Of a stretch of 64,000 bases of DNA, positions 53,139-63,867 are shown in pieces. The notes under the pieces are model-generated. The model ran no database searches. It was not told the DNA's origin and saw only the letters and a list, made by a program, of their open reading frames with translations. The DNA is from Rhizobacter sp. SG703 (GTDB taxonomy: Bacteria; Pseudomonadota; Gammaproteobacteria; Burkholderiales; Burkholderiaceae_C), in contig NZ_JAAZQK010000004.1 in assembly GCF_012275445.1 (NCBI RefSeq), positions 124,001-188,000 on the forward strand. Reading direction: 5' to 3'. Numbering within the stretch: position 1 is the first letter of the stretch; every line of letters starts with the position of its first letter. The translations under genes and the position numbers were made by a program.

Positions 53139-54880
53139 GACGCCAGCTTCGCCTTCACGAAGTCGAGCACCTCGGTGGCAGCGACCGCCGAGGCCTGCGC
53201 GTCGGCGCGGCCCTGGTACTCGACCTTGCCTTCCTTCAGGCCGCGGTCGGACAGCACCACGCGGTGTGGCACGCCGATCAGCTCCCAGTCGGCGAACATC
53301 GCGCCCGGGCGCTCGCCGCGGTTGTCGAGCATCACGTCGACGCCGAGCGCTTCGAGCTGCTCGTGCAACTGGTCGGCGGCCGCCTGCACCTCGGCCGAAC
53401 GGTCGTAGCCGATCGGGCAGATCACGACGCTGAACGGCGCAATCGCGGTCGGCCACAGCATGCCGCGTTCGTCGTGGCGCTGCTCGATCGCGGCGCCCAG
53501 GATGCGGGTCACGCCGATGCCGTAGCAGCCCATCATCATCAGTTGCGGCTTGCCGGACTCGTCGAGGTAGGTCGCGTCCATCGCCTTCGTGTAGTTCGTG
53601 CCGAGCAGGAACACGTGGCCGACCTCGATGCCGCGCTGGATCGCCAGCACGCCCTTGCCGTCGGGCGACGGATCGCCTTCGAGCACGTTGCGGATGTCGG
53701 CGACCAGGTCGGGCTCGGGCAGGTCGCGGCCCCAGTTGACGCCGGTGATGTGCATGTCGGGTTCGTTGGCGCCGCAGATGAAATCGCTCATGTTCGCGAC
53801 GGTGCGATCGGCGACGACCTTGACTGGCTTGCGCAGCCCGATCGGGCCGAGGAACCCCGGCTTGCAGCCGAAGTGGTCCTCGATCTCCGACGCGGTGGCG
53901 AAGCGGTAGCCCGCCTTCAGGCCGGCCAGCTTGCCGGCCTTGACCTCGTTCAGCGAATGATCGCCGCGCACCAGCAGCAGCCAGATCGTCGTCTGCTTCA
54001 GGTCGCCGGCATCGTCCGTCTCGTCGGTCGCGAGCACCAGCGACTTCACGGTGGTCTGCAACGGCACGCCGAGCAATGCGGCCACGTCGGCGCAGGTGCT
54101 GGCCTTCGGGGTCGGCGTGCGCTGCAGCGCGGCCGTCGCGGCGGCGCGCTGCGCGACGGCAGGGAGCGCTTCGGCGAGCTCGATGTTGGCAGCGAAGTCG
54201 GAGGTCGGGCAGTAGACCAGCGCGTCTTCACCGGTGTCGGCGATGACCTGGAACTCCTGCGAGACCTCGCCGCCGATCGCGCCGGTGTCGGCAGCGACCG
54301 CACGGAACTGCAGGCCCAGGCGCTCGAAGATGCGCACGTAGGCGTCGAACATCGCCTGGTAGCTCTTGCGGGCGGAGTCGAGGTCGCGGTCGAAGGAGTA
54401 GGCATCCTTCATCGTGAATTCGCGGCCGCGCATCACGCCGAAGCGCGGGCGGCGCTCGTCGCGGAACTTGGTCTGGATGTGATAGAAATTCTTCGGCAGC
54501 GCGCGGTAGCTGCGCAGCTCCTGGCGCGCGATGTCGGTGATGACCTCTTCAGAGGTCGGCTGGATGATGAAGTCGCGGTCGTGCCGGTCTTTCACGCGCA
54601 GCAACTCCGGCCCCATCTTCTGGAAGCGCCCCGTTTCCTGCCACAGCTCGGCCGGTTGCACGACCGGCATCAGCAGCTCGATGGCGCCAGCCCGGTTCAT
54701 CTCGTCGCGGATGATGGCCTCGACCTTGCGGATCACCCGCAGCCCCATCGGCATGTAGGTGTAGATGCCGGCGCCGAGCCGCTTGATGAAGCCGGCCCGC
54801 AGCATCAGCTTGTGGCTCATGACTTCCGCGTCGGCGGGCGCTTCCTTGAGGGTCGAGACGAAGAACTGGGAGGCTTTCAT
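53135..54880 (-). CDS. proS: Prolyl-tRNA synthetase
   Basis: A 581-residue class II aminoacyl-tRNA synthetase of the bacterial type: motif 1 region ([19 protein letters not shown]), motif 2 ([21 protein letters not shown]), the YbaK-like editing insertion (about 230-390, which clears Ala-tRNAPro), motif 3 ([10 protein letters not shown]) and an anticodon-binding domain. ATG 54880 begins [15 protein letters not shown], the family start. The final base pairs form ATGA with the transglycosylase gene. Confidence 0.96.
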   Translation of the reverse strand: MKASQFFVSTLKEAPADAEVMSHKLMLRAGFIKRLGAGIYTYMPMGLRVIRKVEAIIRDEMNRAGAIELLMPVVQPAELWQETGRFQKMGPELLRVKDRHDRDFIIQPTSEEVITDIARQELRSYRALPKNFYHIQTKFRDERRPRFGVMRGREFTMKDAYSFDRDLDSARKSYQAMFDAYVRIFERLGLQFRAVAADTGAIGGEVSQEFQVIADTGEDALVYCPTSDFAANIELAEALPAVAQRAAATAALQRTPTPKASTCADVAALLGVPLQTTVKSLVLATDETDDAGDLKQTTIWLLLVRGDHSLNEVKAGKLAGLKAGYRFATASEIEDHFGCKPGFLGPIGLRKPVKVVADRTVANMSDFICGANEPDMHITGVNWGRDLPEPDLVADIRNVLEGDPSPDGKGVLAIQRGIEVGHVFLLGTNYTKAMDATYLDESGKPQLMMMGCYGIGVTRILGAAIEQRHDERGMLWPTAIAPFSVVICPIGYDRSAEVQAAADQLHEQLEALGVDVMLDNRGERPGAMFADWELIGVPHRVVLSDRGLKEGKVEYQGRADAQASAVAATEVLDFVKAKLAS

Positions 54881-55014
54881 GGGGATGCGGGGAAGAACGC
54901 CGAAAAAGAACGCTGAAGAAAACAGCAGTCGGCAGGCCTTGAGGGAAAGCCACGGGGTTGATTCCCGTCATGCCGGTGCAATAATGATTTCAACTAAGGA
55001 ATTTGAGGTTGATT

Positions 55015-55614
55015 ATGCTCGACCGAGAAGGGTTCAGACCCAACGTCGGCATCATCCTGCTCAATACGAAGAACCAGGTTTTCTGGGGCAAACGGATCCG
55101 GACCCACTCCTGGCAGTTCCCGCAAGGGGGCATCAAATACGGCGAGACGCCCGAGCAGGCGATGTTCCGCGAGCTTCACGAGGAGGTGGGGCTGACGTCG
55201 GACCATGTTCGCATCATCGCGCGCACGCGCGACTGGCTGCGCTATGAAGTGCCGGATCATTTCATCCGGCGCGATGCCCGCGGCCACTACCGGGGGCAGA
55301 AGCAGATCTGGTTCCTGCTGCAGCTGGTCGGCCGCGACACCGACATGAACCTGCGCGCCACCGACCACCCGGAGTTCGACGCCTGGCGCTGGAACGAGTA
55401 TTGGGTACCGCTCGAGGTCGTGATCGAGTTCAAGCGCGACGTGTACCAGATGGCGCTGACCGAGCTCGCGCGCTTCCTGCCGCGCGGGAATCATCACAAC
55501 CGCTACCTGCGTTCGGGCATGCGACCGCATCACCGCGACGATGGCTTCGAGGAATCGCGGCCGGCGACCGAGCCGCAGGCGCTGGACGACGACCCCGGCG
55601 CGCCGAAAGACTGA
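55015..55614 (+). CDS. rppH: RNA pyrophosphohydrolase
   Basis: A 199-residue Nudix hydrolase that removes pyrophosphate from mRNA 5' ends and so starts RNase E-dependent decay. The Nudix box spans 38-60 (GGIKYGE...RELHEEVG) and the start [17 protein letters not shown] is standard. Beyond about residue 160 the tail is Arg/His/Pro-rich and poorly conserved. ATG 55015 has GAGG eight bases upstream; a TTG four codons earlier is less likely. Convergent and abutting with proB. Confidence 0.95.
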   Translation: MLDREGFRPNVGIILLNTKNQVFWGKRIRTHSWQFPQGGIKYGETPEQAMFRELHEEVGLTSDHVRIIARTRDWLRYEVPDHFIRRDARGHYRGQKQIWFLLQLVGRDTDMNLRATDHPEFDAWRWNEYWVPLEVVIEFKRDVYQMALTELARFLPRGNHHNRYLRSGMRPHHRDDGFEESRPATEPQALDDDPGAPKD

Positions 55615-56733
55615 TCAGCCGCGCACCAGGTTGTCGCGGTGGATCATCTCCGGCTCGCCGGTGAAGCCGAGCAGCCGCTCGAACTCGCTCGACGGCTTGC
55701 GCGCGATCAGGCGCGCCTCGGAACTCGAATAGTTCGCCAGGCCGCGGGCGATCTCGAGGCCCGCACCCGAGCGCACCGCGATCACGTCGCCGCGCGCGAA
55801 CTCGCCATGCACCTCGATCATGCCGATCGGCAGCAGGCTCTTGCCTTCGTCGCGCAACTTCGCAACCGCACCGTCGTCGATCACGACAGCACCGCGCAAC
55901 TGCAGGTGATCGGCCATCCACTGCTTGCGGGCGGCCATCTTCTGCGTCGGCGCGTTGAGCGCGGTACCGATCGCCTCGCCTTGCACGAGGCGGATCAGCA
56001 CGTCGGGCTCGCGGCCCCAGGCGATCACCGTCGACGCGCCGCTGCGAGCGGCCCGCTTGGCCGCCAGGATCTTCGTGATCATGCCGCCGCGGCCGAGGCT
56101 CGAGCCGGCCCCGCCGGCCATGCGCTCCAGCTCGGGCGCCCCGGCCTGCGCCTCGTGGACGAAGGTGGCCGATTCATCCTTGCGCGGGTCGGCGGAGTAC
56201 AGGCCCTTCTGGTCGGTGAGGATCACCAGCGCGTCCGCCTCGATGAGGTTGGCGACCAGCGCGCCCAGCGTGTCGTTGTCGCCGAATTTGATCTCGTCGT
56301 TGACGACGGTGTCGTTCTCGTTGATGACCGGCACGACGCGCATGCGCAGCAAGGTGAGCAGCGTCGAGCGTGCATTCAGGTAGCGCTCGCGGTCGGCCAG
56401 GTCGGCATGGGTGAGCAGCACCTGCGCGCTGCCCATTCCGTAGGCGCGCAACTGGGTTTCGTAGATCTGCGCCAGACCCATCTGCCCGACCGCGGCAGCG
56501 GCCTGCAGTTCGTGGATCGCCTTCGGGCGCGCCGCCCAGCCGAGCCGCTTCATGCCTTCGGCGATCGCACCGCTCGAGACCATCACGATCTCGCGCCCCT
56601 GCCCGGCGATGTGCGCCATCTGCCGGCACCAGTTGCCGACCGCCTCGGCGTCGACGCCCCGGCCTTCGTTCGTCACGAGGCTGGAACCGACCTTGACGAC
56701 GATGCGACGGGCGTTCTTCAGCGCTTCACTCAT
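55615..56733 (-). CDS. proB: Glutamate 5-kinase
   Basis: A 372-residue enzyme that phosphorylates glutamate, the proline-inhibited first step of proline synthesis. The amino-acid kinase domain has [47 protein letters not shown] and a GTGGM-like GRGGM. A C-terminal PUA domain (about 280-360) is present, as in E. coli. Starts at 56733 (preceded by GCGAG) and 56742 are both possible. Eighteen bases downstream of obgE and very likely co-transcribed. Confidence 0.95.
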   Translation of the reverse strand: MSEALKNARRIVVKVGSSLVTNEGRGVDAEAVGNWCRQMAHIAGQGREIVMVSSGAIAEGMKRLGWAARPKAIHELQAAAAVGQMGLAQIYETQLRAYGMGSAQVLLTHADLADRERYLNARSTLLTLLRMRVVPVINENDTVVNDEIKFGDNDTLGALVANLIEADALVILTDQKGLYSADPRKDESATFVHEAQAGAPELERMAGGAGSSLGRGGMITKILAAKRAARSGASTVIAWGREPDVLIRLVQGEAIGTALNAPTQKMAARKQWMADHLQLRGAVVIDDGAVAKLRDEGKSLLPIGMIEVHGEFARGDVIAVRSGAGLEIARGLANYSSSEARLIARKPSSEFERLLGFTGEPEMIHRDNLVRG

Positions 56734-56751
56734 CTGCTTCACTCGCCTGCA

Positions 56752-57945
<1,194 letters not shown>

Positions 57946-57975
57946 TCAACGCCAGCTGCACGAGGCAGCCGCAGC

Positions 57976-58236
57976 TCACGCTGCCGTCTTGACGCTGACC
58001 GTCTGGCGGTTGCGCGGGCCCTTGACGGCGAAGCTGACTTCGCCCTCGACCAATGCGAACAGCGTGTGGTCCTTGCCGATGCCGACGTTCTGACCGGCAT
58101 GGAACTTCGTGCCGCGCTGGCGGACGATGATCGAACCGGCCGGGATCATCTGGCCACCGAAGGCCTTGACGCCGAGCATCTTGGGTTGGGAATCGCGGCC
58201 GTTCCGTGTGGAACCGCCGCCCTTTTTCTGTGCCAT
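57976..58236 (-). CDS. rpmA: 50S ribosomal protein L27
   Basis: An 86-residue protein whose N-terminus reaches the peptidyl-transferase centre. [28 protein letters not shown] and [13 protein letters not shown] are canonical. Codons are strongly optimised. Follows rplU by about 40 bases and precedes a terminator. A good SD (AGGAG) precedes the ATG at 58236. Confidence 0.97.
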   Translation of the reverse strand: MAQKKGGGSTRNGRDSQPKMLGVKAFGGQMIPAGSIIVRQRGTKFHAGQNVGIGKDHTLFALVEGEVSFAVKGPRNRQTVSVKTAA

Positions 58237-58278
58237 GGTTTAACTCCTGGAAGCTTGGGGAAGCAGGTCAGGCTTCGA

Positions 58279-58590
58279 TCAGGCGGAAACCGCGCTGATC
58301 TCGATCTCGGTGAAGTTCTGGCGGTGACCCTGCCGCTTCTGGTAGTGCTTGCGACGGCGCATCTTGAAGATACGCACCTTGTCGTGCCTGCCTTGCGCCA
58401 CCACGGTGGCCTTCACGCTTGCGCCCGTCACCAAGGGAGTCCCGACTTTCAGGTCTGCGCCGTTTCCGACGGCAAGCACCTGGTCGATCGTGATCTCTTG
58501 GCCAACATCCGCAGCAATCTGTTCTATCTTGATCTTTTCGCCTGCAGCAACCTTGTATTGTTTGCCGCCGGTTTTTATGACCGCGTACAT
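58279..58590 (-). CDS. rplU: 50S ribosomal protein L21
   Basis: A 103-residue protein that binds 23S rRNA with L20. Start [14 protein letters not shown], then KIEQI and the basic C-terminal [23 protein letters not shown] are standard. The ATG at 58590 is used; the long frame upstream is not coding. First gene of the rplU-rpmA pair, divergent from ispB. Confidence 0.97.
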   Translation of the reverse strand: MYAVIKTGGKQYKVAAGEKIKIEQIAADVGQEITIDQVLAVGNGADLKVGTPLVTGASVKATVVAQGRHDKVRIFKMRRRKHYQKRQGHRQNFTEIEISAVSA

Positions 58591-58788
58591 ATCAGCCCTT
58601 TCAATGAATTCCGCCAGGGGCTCGGCTCTCGATCTGCTCGAGTAGCGGCACCCATGGGCGAACCCTGCAGGAAATGCAGAGCCCGCGAGTCTAGCACGCT
58701 CACCCAGACCCGGGGAAGCCCGTACGAGGCGCCGGCGCCTCGGCGAGGCCGGCAATCCTGCACGAATCGATGGCGCGTCCCCGCTTCC

Positions 58789-58794
58789 TATAAT
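58789..58794 (+). promoter_or_regulatory. -10 element of ispB
   Basis: Perfect TATAAT 24 bases upstream of the GTG start at 58819, predicting transcription from about 58801 and a leader of some 18 bases. No clear -35 and no clear SD. Confidence 0.45.
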
Positions 58795-58818
58795 TTGGCG
58801 CAAACACCTGAGCCTTCC

Positions 58819-59814
58819 GTGCAGACCTCCACCCCTCATCCCACCAGTCCCGCGCCAGGTTTTGCGCAACTCATGGCTCCGGAAATGAGCGAGGTCGATC
58901 AGGTGATCCGGCAGCGCCTGTCATCCGACGTCGTGCTGATCAACCAGATCTCCAACTACATCATCAGCGCTGGTGGAAAACGGATCCGCCCGATGCTGGT
59001 GTTGCTGTTTGCCAACGCGCTCGGCTTCCGCGGACCGGAGCGGTTCGACTTGGCCGCGACCGTCGAATTCATCCACACGGCCACGCTGCTGCACGACGAT
59101 GTCGTCGACGAATCCGAGCTGCGCCGAGGACGCGCCACGGCCAACGCACTGTTCGGCAACGCCGCCAGCGTGCTGGTTGGTGATTTCCTGTATTCGCGTG
59201 CCTTCCAGATGATGGTGTCGGTCAACCGCATGCGCGTGCTCGAAGTGCTGGCCGATGCGACGAACGTGATCGCCGAGGGCGAGGTGCTGCAGTTGATGAA
59301 CATGCACGACCCGGACCTCGCGGTGGAAGACTACCTGCGGGTCATCCGCTTCAAGACCGCCAAACTGTTCGAGGCCAGCGCGCGGCTGGGCGCGGTGCTG
59401 TCCGATGCACCGCCCCACATCGAGGATGCCTGCGCGAGCTACGGCCGTGCGCTCGGCACTGCGTTCCAACTGGTCGACGACCTGCTGGATTACGAGGGTG
59501 CGACCGAGCAACTGGGCAAGAACGTCGGCGACGATCTGCGCGAAGGAAAACCGACGCTGCCGCTGCTGCTGGCGATGGAACGGGGCACTGCCGGACAACG
59601 CGCCGTGGTGCGTCACGCGATCGAGCATGGCGAGGTCGCCCGGCTGGCAGAAATCGTCGAGATCGTCCGCCTCACCGGGGCGCTCGATGCCACGCGGCAA
59701 GCCGCCCGCGACGAAGCCGACAAGGCGCGCGAAAGTCTCTTGTTGTTGCCGGACTCGAAACACCGCGAAGCTCTGCTAGAATTGTGTTTTCGATCGATCG
59801 ACAGGTCGTTCTGA
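58819..59814 (+). CDS. ispB: Octaprenyl diphosphate synthase (trans-polyprenyl transferase)
   Basis: A 331-residue enzyme that elongates farnesyl diphosphate to the ubiquinone side chain. First Asp-rich motif DDVVD at about 93-97 ([15 protein letters not shown]), second DDLLD in [12 protein letters not shown], and KRIRPML for substrate binding. Start uncertain: GTG 58819 agrees with the -10 at 58789; an ATG at 58873 would remove 18 non-conserved residues. Divergent from rplU as in most betaproteobacteria. Confidence 0.95.
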   Translation: MQTSTPHPTSPAPGFAQLMAPEMSEVDQVIRQRLSSDVVLINQISNYIISAGGKRIRPMLVLLFANALGFRGPERFDLAATVEFIHTATLLHDDVVDESELRRGRATANALFGNAASVLVGDFLYSRAFQMMVSVNRMRVLEVLADATNVIAEGEVLQLMNMHDPDLAVEDYLRVIRFKTAKLFEASARLGAVLSDAPPHIEDACASYGRALGTAFQLVDDLLDYEGATEQLGKNVGDDLREGKPTLPLLLAMERGTAGQRAVVRHAIEHGEVARLAEIVEIVRLTGALDATRQAARDEADKARESLLLLPDSKHREALLELCFRSIDRSF

Positions 59815-59888
59815 GACCCCCGAATCAGAACACTGCGGCTTGTTGTCATCAGGTGCCTCGCGATGCTCGCGGGTTCGCACCGAAAGAT

Positions 59889-59965
59889 CGGGGTGTAGCT
59901 TAGCCTGGTAGAGCGCTACGTTCGGGACGTAGAGGCCGGAGGTTCGAATCCTCTCACCCCGACCA
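59889..59965 (+). tRNA. tRNA-Pro (anticodon CGG)
   Basis: A 77-nt cloverleaf: acceptor stem CGGGGTG/CACCCCG, D arm, anticodon stem CTACG/CGTAG with loop TTCGGGA (anticodon CGG, reads CCG), T arm GAGG/CCTC with TTCGAAT, encoded CCA end. CCG is a frequent proline codon in this DNA. The 3' end directly abuts an integrative element, whose integration kept the tRNA intact. Confidence 0.97.
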
Positions 59966-59992
59966 GAATTCCCTTGGATATCAAGGACTTGC

Positions 59993-60017
59993 AGAAGCCG
60001 CGGACTCCGCGGCTTCT
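59993..60017 (+). terminator. Hairpin downstream of tRNA-Pro
   Basis: Perfect 11-bp stem AGAAGCCGCGG-act-CCGCGGCTTCT, followed by TGCATTT. The tail is only moderately T-rich, but position and stem suggest it terminates the tRNA transcript. Confidence 0.6.
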
Positions 60018-60030
60018 TGCATTTCAGGGG

Positions 60031-60076
60031 TTCTGTGCCAATTCTGTGCCACCGGAACGGCATTGGTTGGCACAGG
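60031..60076. repeat. Candidate integrase arm-binding repeats
   Basis: TTCTGTGCCA occurs twice in direct orientation (60031-60040 and 60042-60051), and its core CTGTGCCA a third time inverted (60068-60075, as TGGCACAG). The cluster lies between the tRNA attachment region and the integrase, where arm-type or Xis sites are expected. Confidence 0.45.
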
Positions 60077-60133
60077 ACGCCCAAGAATCTAAACCTGCTT
60101 GGCTTCACGAGTCTCCTAGTCATCGGAGAACTC

Positions 60134-61744
60134 ATGGCAACCATCGCCAACCGAAGCCGCTTCCGCGTCACCGTCAAGAACGTACCTGGCGCCACCCGCC
60201 ACTTCAGCTACGACCAACTCGAGGCCGTCGAGGCCTACATGCAGGAGCTGCGTCGTTCCAAGAAGAAGTACAAGCCCAACGTAGTCCAGCTCGACGAGAG
60301 CTGGCTGGTCCGCATCCGCACCAAGGGCCAGAAGGAGCAGTCCGCCACCTTCTCCTCGCTCGAACAAGCCGAACGCTTCATCAAGCGCGTCGAGGAGGAA
60401 CGCGGACGCAGCCTCTTCGCCGACTACAGCAAGTCGCTCAAGGTCACCCTGGCTGAACTCATCGTTCGCTACCTGCTCGAGGAGTCCCCCAAGCACAAGA
60501 GCCACCAGGTCACCTCGTACTGCCTCGAAGGCTGGCTCGCGGACAGCGGGCCCGCCGGCGTCAAGCTGCTGGAGGCCTACCGCGACAAGCTGCGCGAGCT
60601 CGGCAAGCCGGTGCGCGAGGTCAAGTTCCAGATGCGCCGCAGCAGCGACGAACTGGCCTGGATTCACAAGCCGCTGGCGGACATCACGACGGTGGACATC
60701 GAGTCCTTCATCAACGACCGGCTCGAAGTCGTGGCGTCCGGCACCGTCGACCGCGACATCGACCGTTTGAAGGCAATCTTCCAGGTCGTGACGAAGGTGT
60801 GGGACTACGCGCTCGCGAAGAACCCGATGGATTCCGTACGCCGCCCGAAGTACTTCAACGAACGAGTCCGACGGATTTCCACGGACGAAGAGGCCCGGCT
60901 GCTCGACGCATTGGCAGCGCTCGACTTCGAGCGCGCGGTTGAAGCACGGCTGACCCAGCTCGCCGACGAGGCGCTGGCTGGGCAGACGTTCACCAGCTTC
61001 AGCGCCCGGAAGAAGGTCCTCGCCAAGGTCCGCGCAGAACTCCGCCCCTTGGCCGAGGAAACGGCGGAGGTCGTGCCCTACCTGGAGTGCTTCTATCAAT
61101 TCCAGGTTTGCACAGGGGCACGCCGCGCCGAGACCATGGGCCTCCCTTGGGAGCACATCGACCTCGTCGCGCAGACCGCATTCCTCCCCGAGACCAAGAA
61201 CGGGCGCCCGCGCAAGCTGGCATTGCGCAAGGACCTCCTGGCCTTGCTGGAGGACTTGCCGCGCGACACCACGCGCATCTTCGACGTCGGGGTGGACTAC
61301 ATCGTGGGAGCTTGGATGAAGGCCTGCGAAATGGCTGGCATCAGCGACCTGCGCATTCATGATGCACGCCATGAGGCCATCTCTCGCCTCGCCGAGACCG
61401 GGAAAGTGTCTGTGCAGGACCTGCAGACCTTCAGCGGTCACCGCGACCTGCGGATGCTGATGCGCTACTCCCATCTCTGCGCTTCGCGACTGGCCAAGAA
61501 GCTCGATGAATGTTTTGCTGATGACAACCAGATTCGCCAGCACCGCGGCCGGAAATACCTCCGAAAGAAGGCCAGCGTCAGCGTGCGCGACGTGGTCGAC
61601 GCCTCTTGTGAAACGGCCGAAGCCTCAGAGGCCACCCCGCTCAACACGTCGGGGGAAGTTTCTGAGGGCCGAAGCACCTTGACGTTCTCCGGCTTCCTGG
61701 CGTCCGAGCAGTCTCGCGAAAGCCTCGCATCGCTGGGCGCGTGA
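60134..61744 (+). CDS. Tyrosine-type site-specific recombinase (integrase)
   Basis: A 536-residue tyrosine recombinase. N-terminal about 100 residues: arm/core-binding region with a Lys-rich stretch; middle SAM-like domain (about 105-240). Catalytic residues: Arg330 in CTGARRAETMG, Lys355/Lys361 in the NGRPRK loop, His409 and Arg412 in HDARHEA, His436 in SGHRDL, and the nucleophile Tyr445 in MRYSHL. An insert of about 60 residues (about 260-315) lies between the first helices and the Arg box, as in large ICE/island integrases. The frame is open upstream to 60017, but the ATG at 60134 gives the conserved start. Ser/Glu-rich tail. Confidence 0.9.
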   Translation: MATIANRSRFRVTVKNVPGATRHFSYDQLEAVEAYMQELRRSKKKYKPNVVQLDESWLVRIRTKGQKEQSATFSSLEQAERFIKRVEEERGRSLFADYSKSLKVTLAELIVRYLLEESPKHKSHQVTSYCLEGWLADSGPAGVKLLEAYRDKLRELGKPVREVKFQMRRSSDELAWIHKPLADITTVDIESFINDRLEVVASGTVDRDIDRLKAIFQVVTKVWDYALAKNPMDSVRRPKYFNERVRRISTDEEARLLDALAALDFERAVEARLTQLADEALAGQTFTSFSARKKVLAKVRAELRPLAEETAEVVPYLECFYQFQVCTGARRAETMGLPWEHIDLVAQTAFLPETKNGRPRKLALRKDLLALLEDLPRDTTRIFDVGVDYIVGAWMKACEMAGISDLRIHDARHEAISRLAETGKVSVQDLQTFSGHRDLRMLMRYSHLCASRLAKKLDECFADDNQIRQHRGRKYLRKKASVSVRDVVDASCETAEASEATPLNTSGEVSEGRSTLTFSGFLASEQSRESLASLGA

Positions 61745-61821
61745 GTGCCACCAGTGCAGGCGGCATGCCGACGGAATAAACGGCAGGTTCTAGACATGGC
61801 ATCGCCACTTCGCAATGCCCA

Positions 61822-62196
61822 ATGTCCAACCTCACCGTTTCCAAGCTCGTCACGAAGGCCGACGCCGCCGCAGTCTTCGACGTGTGCACCAGAACCATCG
61901 ACAACTACATCCGGGATGAGCGGCTGCCTCAGCCGGTCCAGTTCGGGAGTCGCGAGTACTGGCACCCAGCAGAGTTCGAGGACTTCCTGACCCGGACGTT
62001 TCGCCGAACTTCCGGGCCGTCATCTGACCATCCCAGCACGACCGAGGAGCTCGCCCCAGCGCAGAAAGGCAAGCCCCAGGCCTCTGCTCCAAAGCCACGG
62101 CCCAAGGCCGGCGCGAAGAGCAGCGACAGCAATGCCGTCGTACGACAGCAAGCCCGCCAAGAGGCAAGGCTGCGAGCATTGAACATTGCAAAATGA
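61822..62196 (+). CDS. AlpA/MerR-like DNA-binding protein (putative excisionase)
   Basis: A 124-residue protein. The N-terminal half is a winged-helix HTH of the AlpA/HTH_17 kind: VTKADAAAVFDVCTRTIDNYIRDERLPQPVQFGSREYWHPAEFEDFL, ending with the recognition-strand WH. The C-terminal half is Pro/Lys/Ala-rich and disordered. In integrative elements such proteins act as Xis or activate the integrase. It lies 77 bases after the integrase stop. Confidence 0.8.
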   Translation: MSNLTVSKLVTKADAAAVFDVCTRTIDNYIRDERLPQPVQFGSREYWHPAEFEDFLTRTFRRTSGPSSDHPSTTEELAPAQKGKPQASAPKPRPKAGAKSSDSNAVVRQQARQEARLRALNIAK

Positions 62197-62286
62197 ACCA
62201 GCAGAAGGCGGGATGGTCGCTACCGTATTTTCCGGTCGCCAAGTGGGACTGAGCGCAAGGACTCAGACGCTCTAAGGCGGCGTAGG

Positions 62287-62306
62287 AAAGCCCCCGAAGG
62301 GGCTTT
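62287..62306. terminator. Hairpin between excisionase and unknown gene
   Basis: Perfect 8-bp stem AAAGCCCC-cgaa-GGGGCTTT between convergent genes, with short T tails on both strands (TTTGATT on plus; TTTCCT on minus). Probably a bidirectional terminator. Confidence 0.6.
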
Positions 62307-62313
62307 GATTGAA

Positions 62314-62997
62314 CTAGCGCTGCGCGAAAGCTGCAGCTTCGCGTCGACCCGTTGACCGTTCCGACCACTGGCGCCCGCGGAGCTTTGCAGCCTCCCGCCG
62401 CAATTCCTCGTCGGCCGCTTTGAACCCCTCGAGGGCACCTTTCTGAGCGACGGCGATGCAGGTCTTGGTGACATCGCGCAGGATGCTCTCGACTTCCCGT
62501 GCATCGTCCAACGCGGCGCAGTCTGCCTTGGACCACATCTCCCCGAACTGCTCGGCAGCGAACTTGGCGTCGTCGCCCTTCTTGCCTTGCTCGCGTCGCA
62601 GCTGAATCACCGCGTACGCGCATCCGGCGGCCTCTGGGTCCATGCCGAGCGCAACCGCCAACCGGACATAGAGCCCAGCCCAATCGCCGGCCTGCACATC
62701 GAGGACCTGGCTGTAGACCAGCTCACTCGCCTCGGCCACAGGCTGTGCCTGACGCGTCGATTTGAAAATCTCCTGCACCTTCTGCATCAGCCGCTCGCGA
62801 ACCAAGCCGTTCCTGCTGCGACGAACACTTGCAGGCGTGAACAGCTGCTCGTAGGTCGATGCAATCAATGTCGCCTGGTCCCGCGTCAGCCCGCAGTCCA
62901 ACTTATGAAGGACGCGCGCCATTTCGGTTGCGGAGAACAGCTCGAGCGCCGCCTTCGTTGCGTTGGGCGAGAAGCGCCCATCGTTTCCAATTGCCAT
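62314..62997 (-). CDS. Protein of unknown function from the integrative element
   Basis: A 227-residue, mainly alpha-helical protein starting MAIGNDGRFSPNATKAALELF. Charged throughout, no membrane segment, Lys/Arg/Glu-rich C-terminus (EELRREAAKLRGRQWSERSTGRR). The ATG at 62997 has AGAGGA nine bases upstream. No family recognised; it could be a structural or regulatory protein of the element. Confidence 0.7.
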   Translation of the reverse strand: MAIGNDGRFSPNATKAALELFSATEMARVLHKLDCGLTRDQATLIASTYEQLFTPASVRRSRNGLVRERLMQKVQEIFKSTRQAQPVAEASELVYSQVLDVQAGDWAGLYVRLAVALGMDPEAAGCAYAVIQLRREQGKKGDDAKFAAEQFGEMWSKADCAALDDAREVESILRDVTKTCIAVAQKGALEGFKAADEELRREAAKLRGRQWSERSTGRREAAAFAQR

Positions 62998-63119
62998 GTC
63001 TTTTCCTCTGGGTGGTTTCCTTGAAGCCGCAGGTTTCCCGTGCGGCATCTTGTGTAGGTACCACTGCAGCACCGCGCCGCCGACGACCGTCGCGTGGCGA
63101 GCCCCTTACTCCAGAGAGC

Positions 63120-63140
63120 GCCCCCGCACCTGGCGGGGGC
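63120..63140. other. GC-rich hairpin near the 70-residue gene
   Basis: GCCCCCGC-acctg-GCGGGGGC, 8-bp stem, 14 bases beyond the stop of the gene at 63154 (minus strand). No T tract; weak terminator or repeat. Confidence 0.35.
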
Positions 63141-63153
63141 TGGATGAACCAAT

Positions 63154-63366
63154 TCAGGACGATTCGGGCAGCAGCTTTGCCGCCTCTACCTGCAGGGCCG
63201 CCACTCTTGCCCTGTGCGTGCTCGGCACGTTAGGCAGGCCGAGTTCGACGCAAAGTTCCGACACCATCTGCTCGGTCAACGGCATCTCTAACTGATGCAG
63301 ATGGGTGTGCAGGATGAGTTGAAGGCAAAGGCGTTGGCGCTCGGTGCGTGGGCCGTTGATGGGCAT
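63154..63366 (-). CDS. Small protein of unknown function (70 residues)
   Basis: Sequence begins MPINGPRTERQRLCLQLILHTHLHQ, then an amphipathic helical section (MPLTEQMVSELCVELGLPNVPSTHRARVAALQVEAAKLLPESS-like). AAGGT lies upstream of the ATG at 63366. Function unknown; cytoplasmic. Confidence 0.55.
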   Translation of the reverse strand: MPINGPRTERQRLCLQLILHTHLHQLEMPLTEQMVSELCVELGLPNVPSTHRARVAALQVEAAKLLPESS

Positions 63367-63486
63367 GGTTGACCTTGAGTCGTTGTGATGCAGCGTATAG
63401 GTAGCGGCATGGCAAGGTTGATGTCCATCCCCTGACGCCGAGCGCGAGGGTGCGTCGCAGTCCGTCGGATTGCCCCAGGCGCTGCT

Positions 63487-63504
63487 GTTTTCAACGTTGA
63501 AAAC
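63487..63504. promoter_or_regulatory. 18-bp perfect palindrome (candidate operator)
   Basis: GTTTTCAAC|GTTGAAAAC, an 18-base perfect palindrome that is AT-rich within GC-rich DNA, about 120 bases upstream of the gene at 63366 (minus strand). The form fits a dimeric repressor or ParB-like binding site. Confidence 0.6.
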
Positions 63505-63627
63505 GCCCCAGCACCTCGCTAGTGTGGGGGGCTCAAAGTCTTCGAACTTATCTACGCCAGGACATGGCTCACTGTAGGCTGGTCGATGGCCCCGAGAGAG
63601 GCTACTAATCGGTCTGGGTGTGCTCCA

Positions 63628-63867
63628 CTAACGCGGGCCCAGCAACAGTCCCAGCATCGGGCCTTCGCAGTCGACGGGGCGTTCCCTCCACTCACAGACC
63701 CATCTTCCATCGTCCTCAAGTACCTCGCCGAGTTGAACGGGTTGCACTTCCGCAGGACTGAGTGGGCGAATCAGACCTGCCCGGACAAAGTCCGTCTTGT
63801 CGCAGACGACGACGGTCGAGTCCGCATTCTGTCGTTGGAGGAGCTCAATGAGCGCGCTGACCTTCAT
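63628..63867 (-). CDS. Small protein of unknown function (79 residues)
   Basis: Starts MKVSALIELLQRQNADSTVVVCDKTDFVRAGLI, a pattern common in small mobile-element proteins (helix then beta strand). The plus-strand frame over the same bases has no such character. No clear SD; reading from ATG 63867. Function unknown. Confidence 0.55.
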   Translation of the reverse strand: MKVSALIELLQRQNADSTVVVCDKTDFVRAGLIRPLSPAEVQPVQLGEVLEDDGRWVCEWRERPVDCEGPMLGLLLGPR

